In this document: positions 16,581 to 25,547 of the stretch, in pieces
Numbering within the stretch: position 1 is the stretch's first letter
Layout: each line of letters starts with the position of its first letter
From: Bacteroidales bacterium
GTDB lineage: Bacteria > Bacteroidota > Bacteroidia > Bacteroidales > Muribaculaceae
DNA length: 41,607 bases
Direction: 5' to 3'
Assembly: GCA_003150235.1 (NCBI GenBank)
Contig: QAMW01000049.1
Coordinates: 1 to 41,607, forward strand
Program-made: the position numbers and the translations under genes
Notes under the pieces: model-generated
What the model was told of the DNA's origin: nothing
Databases searched by the model: none
What the model saw: the letters and a program-made list of their open reading frames with translations, nothing else

Positions 16581-17129
16581 ATGAGCAGTATGCAGTCGAC
16601 AAATCAATCGCCTTATAGCCGGGGCGCCTATTATGGTGTCGTTTTCGGCGCGTATTTGAGTGTGCTGTTTTTTGCGATAGCCTATTCTCTGTCTGTGCCG
16701 GTACTGAGCCTCCTTTCATTGCTGATGATGGCGGGAGTGCCTGTGGCGATATATATAATGCTCCGCAAAAGTTATGTAGCCGATTACGGGAAAACCATAT
16801 TTTCATCGTTATGGATGGAGGGTATAGCCATATTCTTTTTCGGCGGACTGATAGCGTCGCTTGTATCCGTGACTTACATGACATGGATTAACCCCGGCTA
16901 TCTTTACGGACAGGTCGACATGATGATAGAGCTTTATGGCAATGCCGACTGGGAGCGCGGGAAAGAACTTTCCGATATTCTTGTCAGGGCAAAGGAGCAG
17001 CATCTTATACCGAGTCCGATTGACCTTGCCGTCGATATGCTTTGGCTCATCGTGTTTTCCGGCTCGATACTTTCGATGCTGATGTCGCTGCTTGTACAGG
17101 CGAGAGGTTACAAAAAACGAGCAAATTAA
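16581..17129 (+). CDS. DUF4199 family membrane protein
   Basis: 182 residues from the ATG at 16581 (another at 16590). Four hydrophobic helices: about 15-34, 36-54, 70-93 and 148-167, with a soluble loop between the third and fourth. Layout and sequence (YGVVFGAYLSVLFFAIAYSL, then GKTIFSSLWMEGIAIFFFGG) fit DUF4199, a Bacteroidetes inner-membrane family of unknown function that often precedes a polyprenol-type GT2 glycosyltransferase, as here with the next gene 10 nt downstream. A supporting role for that transferase is inferred from this recurring neighbourhood. Confidence 0.75.
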   Translation: MSSMQSTNQSPYSRGAYYGVVFGAYLSVLFFAIAYSLSVPVLSLLSLLMMAGVPVAIYIMLRKSYVADYGKTIFSSLWMEGIAIFFFGGLIASLVSVTYMTWINPGYLYGQVDMMIELYGNADWERGKELSDILVRAKEQHLIPSPIDLAVDMLWLIVFSGSILSMLMSLLVQARGYKKRAN

Positions 17130-17139
17130 CAGAACGACA

Positions 17140-18111
17140 ATGGATATATCAGTCGTAGTTCCATTATATAATGAAGCGGAGTCGCTTCCTGAGCTTGAAA
17201 GCTGGATAGCGAGAGTGATGAATGAAAACGGATTTTCTTACGAGATAATATTTGTCAACGACGGCTCGACAGATGATTCGTGGAAAGTGATTTCAGGTCT
17301 TAAAGAACATAATCCCAATGTAAAGGGAGTGAGCTTCAGGCGAAATTACGGCAAGTCACCGGCGTTGAACACCGGTTTTTCACGCGCGCAGGGCGACGTG
17401 GTAATCACGATGGATGCCGATCTCCAGGACAGTCCTGACGAAATACCGGAGTTATACCGTATGATTACGGAAGAGAGGTATGACCTTGTTTCGGGATGGA
17501 AGCAGAAACGCTACGACCCGCTGTCAAAGACTATTCCTACAAAACTGTTTAACGCGACCGCACGCCGGGTGAGCGGTATCCGTAACCTTCATGATTTTAA
17601 CTGCGGGCTTAAGGCTTACCGCAACAAGGTAGTGAAGCATATCGAGGTGTATGGCGACATGCACCGTTATATCCCGTATCTTGCCAAAAATGCCGGATTC
17701 AACCGTATTGGCGAGAAGGTAGTCCATCATCAGGCGCGTAAGTATGGCACCACCAAATTCGGTCTTGACCGTTTTGTAAACGGTTATCTGGATTTGGGGA
17801 CACTGTGGTTTACGTCGCGTTTCGGTGTTAAACCGATGCACTTTTTCGGGCTGCTCGGCAGTCTGATGTTTCTGCTCGGACTTGTAGCAGTGGCGATTGT
17901 CGGTTTCGGCAAGCTTTACAACATGCACCACGGACTGCCTTATATCCTTGTGACCGATTCTCCCTATTTCTACTTGTCGCTTACGCTTATGCTCCTCGGG
18001 TCACAGCTGTTCCTTGCCGGATTTATCGGCGAGCTGATAGTGCGTAATTCCGACAGGCGAAATGAATATGAAATAGAAGAGGAGATAGGCTCGTTCTCTT
18101 CTGAAAAATAA
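17140..18111 (+). CDS. GT2 glycosyltransferase, polyprenyl-phosphate sugar type
   Basis: 323 residues from the ATG at 17140 (the frame is open further upstream but overlaps the DUF4199 gene). A GT-A domain covers about 1-225: ISVVVPLYNEAESLPELE, IIFVNDGSTDDSW, RRNYGKSPALNTGF, the MDADLQD metal site, and GTTKFGLDRFVNGYLDL. Two transmembrane helices follow at about 240-260 and 275-300, ending in an acidic tail. This is the DPM1/GtrB architecture, which moves a sugar from a nucleotide sugar to undecaprenyl phosphate at the cytoplasmic face of the inner membrane. The sugar is unknown. It is part of the 16581-20057 gene cluster. Confidence 0.88.
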   Translation: MDISVVVPLYNEAESLPELESWIARVMNENGFSYEIIFVNDGSTDDSWKVISGLKEHNPNVKGVSFRRNYGKSPALNTGFSRAQGDVVITMDADLQDSPDEIPELYRMITEERYDLVSGWKQKRYDPLSKTIPTKLFNATARRVSGIRNLHDFNCGLKAYRNKVVKHIEVYGDMHRYIPYLAKNAGFNRIGEKVVHHQARKYGTTKFGLDRFVNGYLDLGTLWFTSRFGVKPMHFFGLLGSLMFLLGLVAVAIVGFGKLYNMHHGLPYILVTDSPYFYLSLTLMLLGSQLFLAGFIGELIVRNSDRRNEYEIEEEIGSFSSEK

Positions 18112-18130
18112 AAAAAGAAATCAATGCGAT

Positions 18131-18661
18131 ATGGAACAATATCCTCAATTTTATAATCTTTCGGAACGCCGCTACTCCTGTCGTGGTTATTCCGACCGTC
18201 CTGTTACCCGTGACCTTATCATGGCGGTTTTTGACGCTGTGCGTCTCGCACCGTCGGCATGCAACAGGCAGCCTTGGAAATTCCTGGTGATTGACACTCC
18301 GGAACTTCGGCACGCTATACAGAAGAGCTATGACCGCGAATGGTTTGACTCGGCTCCGGTCTATGTCGTGGCTCTCGGGCTTCACAAAGAGGCGTGGCAT
18401 CGCCCTTATGACGGTAAGGACCACACTGATGTCGATGTGTCGATTGCTGTCGAGCATTTCTGCCTCGCAGCAACTACACTCGGTCTTGGCACATGTTGGG
18501 TCTGTAACTTTGACCCTGCTGTGCTTGTCGAGGCTCTTTCTCTTCCTGAAGGGGTAGAGCCTGTGGCAATCATTCCTGTAGGATATCCGCTTGACGATAC
18601 TTCCATACCTGTAAAGAAGCGTAAGGCTCTTGAGGAGATTGTGAAATGGGGAAAGTATTGA
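18131..18661 (+). CDS. nitroreductase family FMN-dependent oxidoreductase
   Basis: 176 residues, a short member of the nitroreductase superfamily. Characteristic features: SERRYSCRGYSDRPV (FMN-phosphate contact Arg and Ser), AVRLAPSACNRQPWKFLVI, DVSIAVEHFCLAATTLGLGTCWV and VAIIPVGYP. Such enzymes reduce nitro compounds, quinones or flavins with NAD(P)H; the natural substrate is not deducible. It lies 19 nt after the GT2 gene and its 3' end overlaps the DUF6452 gene by 16 nt, so it is co-transcribed with them. Confidence 0.88.
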   Translation: MEQYPQFYNLSERRYSCRGYSDRPVTRDLIMAVFDAVRLAPSACNRQPWKFLVIDTPELRHAIQKSYDREWFDSAPVYVVALGLHKEAWHRPYDGKDHTDVDVSIAVEHFCLAATTLGLGTCWVCNFDPAVLVEALSLPEGVEPVAIIPVGYPLDDTSIPVKKRKALEEIVKWGKY

Positions 18662-19194
18662 ATCCCGGGCGCGTGATATTAGGGTTGGCGCTGCTGTCAG
18701 TGTTGCCGTCATGCAATTCCGTAGGTTGCACCGACAATAAGAGTTCGATACCCCTCGCCGGCTTTTACTCTTACGAGGAGCTTACTCCCGTCACTGTCAA
18801 CAATGTCTCGATCGGTGGTGTCGGGGCTCCCAATGACTCGCTTATCGTCAGTAACGAGTCGGTGAGCCAGGTATATCTGCCGTTTCGTGCCGATGCCGGT
18901 CAGTCGCGCTTTTTTATCCGTTATGAGGATGAGGCGCTGAACTATCCCGAATTGTTTGACACGATTACTTTCAACTATACCCCGATTCCTTATTTCGCAT
19001 CCAAGGATTGCGGGGCTATGTACCGTTACCGTATAGATGATTATTCCTATACCCGACATCTCGTGGATTCTGTCGGGCTGGTGACGGATGTGATGACCAA
19101 TGCCGATATAGAGACTATCCGCGTGTATTTCAGGACACGGCAACCTGATGAGCCGGATGTCCCCGGCGGTGAAGAAGAACAACTTGCAGAATGA
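18646..19194 (+). CDS. DUF6452 family lipoprotein
   Basis: 182 residues with a signal peptide and lipobox (SVLPSC, Cys23), then NSVGCTDNKSSIPLAGFY, the start expected of DUF6452, and a beta-rich mature domain. The C-terminus is acidic. The start overlaps the nitroreductase gene by 16 nt in another frame, and the stop overlaps the next gene by 4 nt (ATGA). In Bacteroidetes this family is usually paired with a DUF6048 gene, as here. It is probably an outer-membrane lipoprotein; the function is unknown. Confidence 0.75.
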   Translation: MGKVLNPGRVILGLALLSVLPSCNSVGCTDNKSSIPLAGFYSYEELTPVTVNNVSIGGVGAPNDSLIVSNESVSQVYLPFRADAGQSRFFIRYEDEALNYPELFDTITFNYTPIPYFASKDCGAMYRYRIDDYSYTRHLVDSVGLVTDVMTNADIETIRVYFRTRQPDEPDVPGGEEEQLAE

Positions 19195-20057
19195 ACGCTA
19201 TCCGTTGCATATTGATATCGCTGTTTGTGTTGACATCCTTGGTGATGTCGGCACAAAGGCGTATTACCCCGGTGGAAGTCCCTGACAAGAATACTCCTGC
19301 TGTGGTTACCGATACAGTATCGACCGGCAAGCCGGCGAGTGTTGTGGAAATGACAGATATGTCAGGTCACACCGTGCTTGTCGACACGATATCCGGTGTG
19401 GAGTACCGTGACACAATCCTTACACAGGCACCTAAACTTGTGTACCCGCGTTTTGAGTCGGTGTCGATAGGAGTAAATGTCTGGGACCCGCTGATGCGCT
19501 GTTTCGGTCAGAAATACGGTTTGATAGGTTTCTGGGGCGAGTTGAGCATCCATAACTGGATAAAGCCGGTGGTGGAGATAGGTCTCGGGCAAGCCGACAT
19601 GACGCCCGACAACGGTAATTACACATATAAGTCATCCGTTGCCCCATATTTCAAGATCGGACTCAACTATAATTTTCTATATAATTCCGATCCGGCATAT
19701 TCGGTGTATGCAGGGTTGCGTTACGGCATAAGCAATTTCAGTTTTGAGGCGACCGATGTAACCCTTGACCAAAGCTACTGGGGTGATGACGTTACATTTA
19801 ACGTGCCGTCACAGAGAGCTACTGTCGGCTATATAGAAGCTGCAATAGGGCTGAAGGTGATGATTTTTAAAAATATATACCTGGGATGGGATGTGCGTAT
19901 GCACACCATAGCCCACAAGAGTAACCTTATCTATGGTGAACCATGGTATATACCCGGTTACGGTACACGCACATCCTCATTCAGCGCGTCGCTCTCGGTC
20001 AGCTATACACTGCCGTTGCACAAACGCGTTCCTGCGGTAATTGACGCCGAACAATAG
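19191..20057 (+). CDS. DUF6048 family outer-membrane protein
   Basis: 288 residues. Signal peptide to about residue 21 (VMSAQ), a Pro/Thr/Val-rich linker to about 85, then a run of amphipathic beta strands (VSIGVNVWDPL, GFWGELSIHNWIKPVVEIGLG, YFKIGLNYNFLY, YSVYAGLRYGISNF, AAIGLKVMIFKNIYLGWDVRM, SFSASLSVSYTLP). This fits a small outer-membrane beta-barrel and the DUF6048 family. It is translationally coupled (ATGA) to the DUF6452 lipoprotein, which suggests a lipoprotein-barrel pair. Confidence 0.75.
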   Translation: MNAIRCILISLFVLTSLVMSAQRRITPVEVPDKNTPAVVTDTVSTGKPASVVEMTDMSGHTVLVDTISGVEYRDTILTQAPKLVYPRFESVSIGVNVWDPLMRCFGQKYGLIGFWGELSIHNWIKPVVEIGLGQADMTPDNGNYTYKSSVAPYFKIGLNYNFLYNSDPAYSVYAGLRYGISNFSFEATDVTLDQSYWGDDVTFNVPSQRATVGYIEAAIGLKVMIFKNIYLGWDVRMHTIAHKSNLIYGEPWYIPGYGTRTSSFSASLSVSYTLPLHKRVPAVIDAEQ

Positions 20058-20068
20058 GACTATAAGTG

Positions 20069-20275
20069 TCAGTGCTGCATGTCTTCCTCCCGCTGCCGGC
20101 GCAGTTTGTCGCGCTTCTTCATGAAGAAATGGAGAAGTATTATACATAGCAGCGTAATGCCTATTATGCCGAAATAATACAGGTAATTTCCGGCTAAGAA
20201 CTCTCCTCGGCCGATGTAGCTCATCACTCCGAGATACGCCAGTAACAATAGCGGGATGTAGGTTGATTTTTTCAT
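20069..20275 (-). CDS. small two-helix membrane protein
   Basis: 68 residues: helices at about 6-22 and 29-51, then a strongly basic tail (KKRDKLRRQREED) that should stay in the cytoplasm. It starts with MKKSTYIPLLLLAY and is followed by a good non-coding gap, so it is probably real, but no family is recognised. It is 31 nt downstream of the exonuclease gene on the same strand and may share its transcript. Confidence 0.6.
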   Translation of the reverse strand: MKKSTYIPLLLLAYLGVMSYIGRGEFLAGNYLYYFGIIGITLLCIILLHFFMKKRDKLRRQREEDMQH

Positions 20276-20306
20276 GGGTAAATATAGTTTTTAGTCAGGT
20301 TTATCG

Positions 20307-20954
20307 CTATTCCGAATTGTTTTCTTCGGAAAGCGGTGTGTATATGTATCTTGATTCTTCGGGATTAAATTTACCCGAAATGAGGTAATTGTAAATTTTA
20401 ATGCATGCCCATGCGTCAATGGAGGCATAGGTCTGCTGGGGAGGAGTCAACAAGGATGCTTCCCAGTTGGAGAGACGCTGGCTCTTGGATATGCGTTCAT
20501 TGAATATTATGCCGTATATCTTCTGAAGACTGCAGTCGCGTATGCAGAAATCTTTCACCATTTCCTGCAGGTCGACAAATGAACTCGGTAAAAAGTTGTG
20601 GAGTTTATGGAGAACATGAAAGTCATCTTTAAGAGACAATCCAACTTTTGTAATGCTTTCGTCCTCAATAAATTCTTTAAGCTCGGGGGTAAATCCGAAC
20701 TTGTTGATACGGAAAAGATAGCAGCAGTCGCCGGTTGATATCTGAATAAGCGCCACCTGGTTTGTGTGTCCTTTACGGAAGGATGGTTTTGTTTCTGTGT
20801 CGAATCCGACCACGCTGTATCTACGTATTGTCTCAAGCGCACTCTTAGCTTGCTCTACCGTATTCACAACCACGATATGCCCGGGATAGGTGACCGTCGG
20901 TAAAGATGCCAATTGTTCCTTGGTAATAGACAATACAATAGTTTTTACATCCAT
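20307..20954 (-). CDS. 3'-5' exonuclease, DEDDy (RNase D-like) family
   Basis: 215 residues, one DnaQ-fold exonuclease domain. ExoI: VVGFDTETKPSF (Asp and Glu). ExoII: KVGLSLKDDFHVLHKL with the second Asp. ExoIII: TYASIDAWACIKIYNYL, where Tyr and Asp are the DEDDy pair. There is no HRDC domain, unlike true RNase D, so this is a stand-alone RNase D-like nuclease common in Bacteroidetes, probably trimming RNA or acting in nucleic-acid repair. The 185-nt gap to bioD holds no recognised gene. Confidence 0.88.
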   Translation of the reverse strand: MDVKTIVLSITKEQLASLPTVTYPGHIVVVNTVEQAKSALETIRRYSVVGFDTETKPSFRKGHTNQVALIQISTGDCCYLFRINKFGFTPELKEFIEDESITKVGLSLKDDFHVLHKLHNFLPSSFVDLQEMVKDFCIRDCSLQKIYGIIFNERISKSQRLSNWEASLLTPPQQTYASIDAWACIKIYNYLISGKFNPEESRYIYTPLSEENNSE

Positions 20955-21139
20955 TTGGTTTAAATAATAAAGATTTCTCGACTTCTCTTGAATGTACCGG
21001 GATATTTGTATTATCTCAGTTTTGTAAAGATAAGAATTTTCACTGAGAAGTAGGATATATTGTTATTGTCAGATGTGTGATTTAACTTTTCGCTGATGTT
21101 TTTAACTTAATTTATGATTAAGATATACACAGTTTGTAT

Positions 21140-21766
21140 TTAGAATACAAACATTTCGCTTTCAGGGAAATGCTTGGCAAGATAACGACTGATAAATCCG
21201 CGTGTGTCATCAGCGATTGTTTTATCGTTGTCAAAGTAAGTGTTGTAAAGAAGATAGCGTAGTGTTATGTCCCGGTTTTTGATTGCCTCAAGTGACAGGA
21301 TTGTGTGGTTGATAGAGCCTAATACCCCGTTTGTCACCAAGGCGAGAGGCAGTTTCTCGTCTTTTACGTAGTCAATCGTGAAGTAGTCGTCGGTCACCGG
21401 AACCATGAGACCGCCTGCGCCTTCGACAAGCACGGTGTCATAACGCGAGGCAAGGACGGCACTGCTCTGTTTCACCTTGTCGAGGTTGATTTCTTTGCCG
21501 TCGAGGCGCGCGGCGAGCTGGGCGGATGCCGGATATGAAAATATTATCGGTGCGGTCGTGAAATCTTCGTCTTCGGGGAGAAGCCCGGTGCCCATGAGTT
21601 CGCGATGCTTGACAATGTCTTCAGAGTAGCCGCTGTTGCCGGTCTGGATGAATTTTTGTGTTATTACGCGCTGACCTTTTTTCATCAGGTGTTTTGCAAG
21701 CCATGCGGTAGCATAGGTTTTGCCGGCATCAGTATCGATACCCGATATAAAGATGATGTCACTCAT
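21140..21766 (-). CDS. bioD: dethiobiotin synthetase
   Basis: BioD closes the ureido ring of dethiobiotin from 7,8-diaminononanoate, CO2 and ATP in the cytosol. 208 residues, normal length. It shows the P-loop GIDTDAGKTYATAWLAKHL, TGNSGYSEDIVKHRELMG, VEGAGGLMVPVTDDY and the adenine-contacting VTNGVLGSINHTILSLE. The start overlaps the end of bioGC by 8 nt; it is the last gene of the bioF-bioGC-bioD operon. Confidence 0.95.
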   Translation of the reverse strand: MSDIIFISGIDTDAGKTYATAWLAKHLMKKGQRVITQKFIQTGNSGYSEDIVKHRELMGTGLLPEDEDFTTAPIIFSYPASAQLAARLDGKEINLDKVKQSSAVLASRYDTVLVEGAGGLMVPVTDDYFTIDYVKDEKLPLALVTNGVLGSINHTILSLEAIKNRDITLRYLLYNTYFDNDKTIADDTRGFISRYLAKHFPESEMFVF

Positions 21767-23141
21767 TTGTGTCCTTTTTTATGATAAGATATATTGGATG
21801 ATAGGTGAGGCGCGCTTTGCCGTCAGTCATAGGATAGGAGGCAATAAGGTCTTTGGCACTTGTGGCGGGACAGCGCATGGCGTTAACACCTGTGAGTTTA
21901 AGATGGTTGAGCACTTCTCTCGGCGATGTGAACTCTTTTATTATGCGCTCTTCTTCGACAGCGATGACACTGCATCCGTCGGGAATCATCGCGGTAAGTT
22001 CGTCAGCTGTATAATAACGCAGCGGAAGCTGTGTCACTTCCGCGATTTCGCGCATATTGTCAGGACCGAACGTGGATACGGCAATTATGCCGCCGGGGGT
22101 CAGGATACGTGCTGCATTGCGAAGCCAGCGTTCTGGAGAGTCAAACCATTGCATCGCCGATGCGGAAACGATTGCCTCATAATAATTTTCAGGCATGAGC
22201 CTGATTAGCTCCTCGGCATCGCCTGCGATTATCTCGCCTGCCTCGGGGATATCTATTTCAACCGGTGCAAGATCCCATAGGCTTATGCGATATGGATGCC
22301 AACAGGAGGTGTAAAGTCGGGTGAGTATTCCTGTGCCGTAGCCTGCTTCAAGTATAGAGAGTGGTGGTTGTGTGGTCGCATCTTGCCAAAGGTTCCATAG
22401 TTTCTCAGCGATATGGCGCTGCACGTCGGCATTGGCATCGTAGGTTGTGGCACTCTTGGAAAAGCGTTGCGCGACAAGACTCTTGTCAATGATTTCCTGT
22501 TCGATGAGCGATTGCCAGTCGGGCAGATGGGCTCCTGCTGTCAATTCTCTTGTCCTGGGGAGGAAGTTCCAGGCGCGCCGCAGGTTTTCTATCGGGAATA
22601 TCCTGTCGTTTCCTGAAATCACGGCGCGATCCCAGTCGGTCATGATATTTGCCGTTTCATCTGCGGCAAGAAGGGCGATGGATGAAAGCTCCTCTTTTAG
22701 TTCGTCAAGCTCGCGGCACGGGCGGTGAGTGTTGAACGTGGTGAAATCGTCGGTGTCTTTACACATGCGACGATAAAATTTGTCAAGATTCCGTGGCGAT
22801 AGATTATCGAGAGTGCCCCGGAATATCGCAACGGGTATGCCTTCTCTGTCGTCAATCGGGTTAAGTGAGCCATTTACGGCAATTTTGACCGTTGGGTTGA
22901 GTGATGTTTCTGCAATGGCTCTTGCCGCAGTAAATACGCCGAATGACCATGCAAAGAGATATATGTCGGAATACACGGCAAACGGCGTGATGTCGAGTGT
23001 CATGTCGCGATAATCCCATACTACGGCGATATCATGACCGTCAAGCCTGATATCGCGGAACAGATTGGAGTCCATTCCCCATCCGGCAAAGATAAGTATG
23101 AGCTTTTTATTGCCCTGTTTTACCGTGAATTCCAGTTTCAT
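21759..23141 (-). CDS. bioGC: BioG-BioC fusion (pimeloyl-ACP methyl ester esterase plus malonyl-ACP methyltransferase)
   Basis: 460 residues joining two enzymes. Residues 1 to about 210 are BioG (DUF452): LILIFAGWGMDSNLF, YLFAWSFGVFTAARA with the nucleophile Ser, AIFRGTLDN, and HLPDW with the likely catalytic His. Residues about 220-460 are BioC: VAQRFSKSATTYDANADVQRHIAEKLW, the SAM loop ILEAGYGTGILTRL, IVSASAMQWFDSPERWL and GGIIAVSTFGPDNMREI. BioC methylates malonyl-ACP so that fatty-acid enzymes can extend it to pimeloyl-ACP methyl ester, and BioG removes the methyl group, so the fusion opens and closes the same detour. From memory this fusion is known in Bacteroides. It overlaps bioF by 4 nt (ATGA). 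Confidence 0.93.
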   Translation of the reverse strand: MKLEFTVKQGNKKLILIFAGWGMDSNLFRDIRLDGHDIAVVWDYRDMTLDITPFAVYSDIYLFAWSFGVFTAARAIAETSLNPTVKIAVNGSLNPIDDREGIPVAIFRGTLDNLSPRNLDKFYRRMCKDTDDFTTFNTHRPCRELDELKEELSSIALLAADETANIMTDWDRAVISGNDRIFPIENLRRAWNFLPRTRELTAGAHLPDWQSLIEQEIIDKSLVAQRFSKSATTYDANADVQRHIAEKLWNLWQDATTQPPLSILEAGYGTGILTRLYTSCWHPYRISLWDLAPVEIDIPEAGEIIAGDAEELIRLMPENYYEAIVSASAMQWFDSPERWLRNAARILTPGGIIAVSTFGPDNMREIAEVTQLPLRYYTADELTAMIPDGCSVIAVEEERIIKEFTSPREVLNHLKLTGVNAMRCPATSAKDLIASYPMTDGKARLTYHPIYLIIKKDTNE

Positions 23142-24256
23142 GTCGTCAGTGTTGTGATTGCGTTGCCAAGTCCGGTGATATCGTTGGCGGTCATGGAGGC
23201 GCTCAGGCTGAACCGCAGCCTCTCGGTGCCGGCGGGTACGGTCGGCGTACGTATCGGGAGAGCCTTGTATCCGAGGGCAAGAAGCTTTTTTGAGAGGTCT
23301 ATGGCACGACGCGCATCGCCGGTGATAAATGGAGCGATATGGCTCGGAGCCCTGTCGGTGATATGCAGCGCCTCGTTAAGCAATCCGGAGAGTCGGGCTA
23401 TATGGGCGCGCTCCTGCTCCATCCCGGTAAGCGTCTCGACCATGAAACGGGTCCATGCCGATGTCATTGGGGGGAGTGCCGTGGAAAAGATAAAGCTGCG
23501 CGCCTTGTTGATAAGATAGCTTTTGACGGTCGGCGTCACAGATGCAAATGCTCCGGCAGATGCAGCCGCTTTACCGAAAGTGCCTATTACGACATCGATG
23601 TCAGGAAATGCAGCTGAGTCGCGGGAGAGTCCGAGACCGTATTCCCCGGTCACTCCGAAGGCGTGTGCCTCGTCGATATAGAGCATTGCGTTTTTGTGAC
23701 GGCGTTTAATCTCGGCGAGACGTTCGATATCTGAGAAATCACCGTCCATGCTGAACACCGATTCAGTGACAATCAGTATGCGTTCATATCTGTCTTCGGC
23801 TTCGCCAAGTATGTGCTCGAGGCGGTTGTAGTCGTTGTGGGGAAAGCGCGTGAATTTGGTGCGCGACAATACCATGCCGTCGATTATGCTTGCGTGACTT
23901 AGCTTGTCGGCGACAATAAGGGTGTTCCCCTCGGCAAGAGCCGGGATTATACCGGTGTTGGCGTGATAGCCGCTGTTGAAGAGAAGCGCCGGGCGACCGT
24001 AAAGATCTTCAAGAAGTTGCTCAAGACGGTTGTGTTCATCCTGACAGGAGGCAAGCAGACGCGAAGCCGACGAACTCATTGGCAAAAGTCTGTTGGCTTC
24101 ATTGCTGAAAAATTTCTCCCGGAGGTCAACGCGTGTCGCCAGCCCCATATAGTCATTGGTTGAAAAATCTATGATTTCCCTGTCGGTCACTGCGGGGATT
24201 GTGCGCAGGTTGCCTTCTGCTTCAAGTCGTTTAAGTATCTCTTCGTAACTCGCCAT
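23138..24256 (-). CDS. bioF: 8-amino-7-oxononanoate synthase
   Basis: BioF condenses pimeloyl-ACP with L-alanine, with loss of CO2, to give 8-amino-7-oxononanoate; it is a PLP enzyme of the alpha-oxoamine synthase family. The ATG at 24256 (MASYEEILKRLEAEGNLRTI) gives 372 residues. An in-frame start 33 nt upstream (24289) falls in the promoter, so it is rejected. Motifs: FSTNDYMGLA, FNSGYHANTGII, DKLSHASIIDGM, YIDEAHAFGVTG and the PLP-lysine in GTFGKAAASAGAF. It is the first gene of the operon; bioGC begins within its last codons. Confidence 0.95.
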   Translation of the reverse strand: MASYEEILKRLEAEGNLRTIPAVTDREIIDFSTNDYMGLATRVDLREKFFSNEANRLLPMSSSASRLLASCQDEHNRLEQLLEDLYGRPALLFNSGYHANTGIIPALAEGNTLIVADKLSHASIIDGMVLSRTKFTRFPHNDYNRLEHILGEAEDRYERILIVTESVFSMDGDFSDIERLAEIKRRHKNAMLYIDEAHAFGVTGEYGLGLSRDSAAFPDIDVVIGTFGKAAASAGAFASVTPTVKSYLINKARSFIFSTALPPMTSAWTRFMVETLTGMEQERAHIARLSGLLNEALHITDRAPSHIAPFITGDARRAIDLSKKLLALGYKALPIRTPTVPAGTERLRFSLSASMTANDITGLGNAITTLTT

Positions 24257-24276
24257 CGCTTTCAAATAATGCGCTG

Positions 24277-24306
24277 CAAAATTACTCAAAAATGCTCACA
24301 TAGCAA
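24277..24306 (-). promoter_or_regulatory. promoter of the bioF-bioGC-bioD operon
   Basis: On the minus strand, TTG at 24306-24304, a 19-nt spacer, then TAATTTTG (TAnnTTTG) at 24284-24277, 20 nt upstream of the bioF ATG. The short leader leaves no room for a riboswitch. Confidence 0.65.
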
Positions 24307-24329
24307 TCATTTTTACTGGCATAGATGGC

Positions 24330-25529
24330 TTATAGGGTTTTCTTGAATGCTTCGATTATTTTAGCATAGGCTGCTTCACCGAGTGTTGACCCTGAAAACC
24401 TTTGACTTATCGGCAGATTCGATACGAAGAACCGCTTGTCATCCCACAAATTGCCCAGAAAGGCTCTCCATCGTTTTTCTCCTCGTGGAACGATGAAAAC
24501 AGTGTCAGGTCTATTGTGAAGGATATATTGTATCAATTGTTTTGTGAATTGTTGAGAAGGCAGGATAGCTCCTTTTTTAAACGGTTTATAGGATTTAGAT
24601 GAATAACCTATGTATTGAATGACTGCAAAACGATCGTTGACGTCTTCAAATGAAAGCCGAGTATCTTTATTGACAAATGCACTGGTCAGCCTGTCAATCC
24701 AATAATAGCTTTGGTGGATATTAGCGAGATCTCGTGTAGTTATGTCGCCACTTTTCTCTCCGTCCGGCAGAAAGCCGTGGCAACGGAAAATAAGCATTGA
24801 CCGCAGATGCTCCGTATAGCCATCTGTGATTCCCTTGGGAAGAAGTTTGTAAACGCCGGCAATCTTGGATTCCCGTTCGACATACCCGGGATTAAGACTC
24901 AATGCGATTACTTTCGCTGTAAGCGGATTGCCATACCAGGGATATGCCGGTATATTTAGATAATACCTATATTCCGGCGATGTCGTGGCATTGAACTCAT
25001 CAATGATTTGTTTGTCTGCTGTGCAGACAAGGTTTTCCTTATCGGATAATAAAAATGTGTTGCCGACACATTGTCTTGCAACCTCTTGCCAAGGGTTGCA
25101 GTCGCGTAGTTCTGTTTCTGTCATATCGAGTGGGTTTTTGAGATAATGTGAATCAGATGGATGAAATGGGAGATGGTAATATCGGAGTATGGCTGTAGAC
25201 AATTCATCAATAAGTCCATCCATGCTTTTATGACGGAACATCTTTTCTATGGTATCTCGTGTTCCGCCCCAAAGTTCAGCGAGTAGGATATAGATAGTTT
25301 GTCTTACATCATTAGACGAAACCGTGAGGTGAGCCTCACTGTAAGTATGGTGAATGTCGGAGCGCACATCATAACCATGCCATAGAAGATAGCCTATGTC
25401 AAGAAGTTTTTGCCTGATAGAACTATAGGAAAATTCAGTACTTAAGTGGTCGAAATATGTTCGCTCTGCATAAGGGAATCCCAGTTCGTCGTATGCCCGA
25501 TAAATTTTATCATAGTTAATGTATGCCAT
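24330..25529 (-). CDS. protein of unknown function with uracil-glycosylase-like motifs, divergent from the WYL regulator
   Basis: 399 residues, no signal peptide or membrane helix. The N-terminal ~150 residues are helical and polar and not recognised. From about 190 the text reads YYLNIPAYPWYGNPLTAKVIALSLNPGYVERESK, and near the end DTVFIVPRGEKRWRAFLG. The GNP-x5-V-I-A-L-x-L-N-P-G element resembles motif 1 of uracil-DNA-glycosylase superfamily members, and the late hydrophobic strand fits the position of motif 2, but no diagnostic catalytic His or Asp arrangement can be assigned by eye. It has a -7 box at 25548-25555 (minus) and stands back to back with a WYL regulator. Codon use looks more A/T-rich than in the bio genes, consistent with accessory DNA. 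Confidence 0.6.
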   Translation of the reverse strand: MAYINYDKIYRAYDELGFPYAERTYFDHLSTEFSYSSIRQKLLDIGYLLWHGYDVRSDIHHTYSEAHLTVSSNDVRQTIYILLAELWGGTRDTIEKMFRHKSMDGLIDELSTAILRYYHLPFHPSDSHYLKNPLDMTETELRDCNPWQEVARQCVGNTFLLSDKENLVCTADKQIIDEFNATTSPEYRYYLNIPAYPWYGNPLTAKVIALSLNPGYVERESKIAGVYKLLPKGITDGYTEHLRSMLIFRCHGFLPDGEKSGDITTRDLANIHQSYYWIDRLTSAFVNKDTRLSFEDVNDRFAVIQYIGYSSKSYKPFKKGAILPSQQFTKQLIQYILHNRPDTVFIVPRGEKRWRAFLGNLWDDKRFFVSNLPISQRFSGSTLGEAAYAKIIEAFKKTL

Positions 25530-25547
25530 ACTTATCAGTTTTATTTA

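Noticed and set aside
18023..18712. 229-codon minus-strand frame across the nitroreductase gene
   Set aside because: It spans three plus-strand genes with strong family support and shows no domain of its own.
24257..24329. Biotin riboswitch or BirA operator before bioF
   Set aside because: The leader is about 15-20 nt and no long GTTAAC-type palindrome is present.
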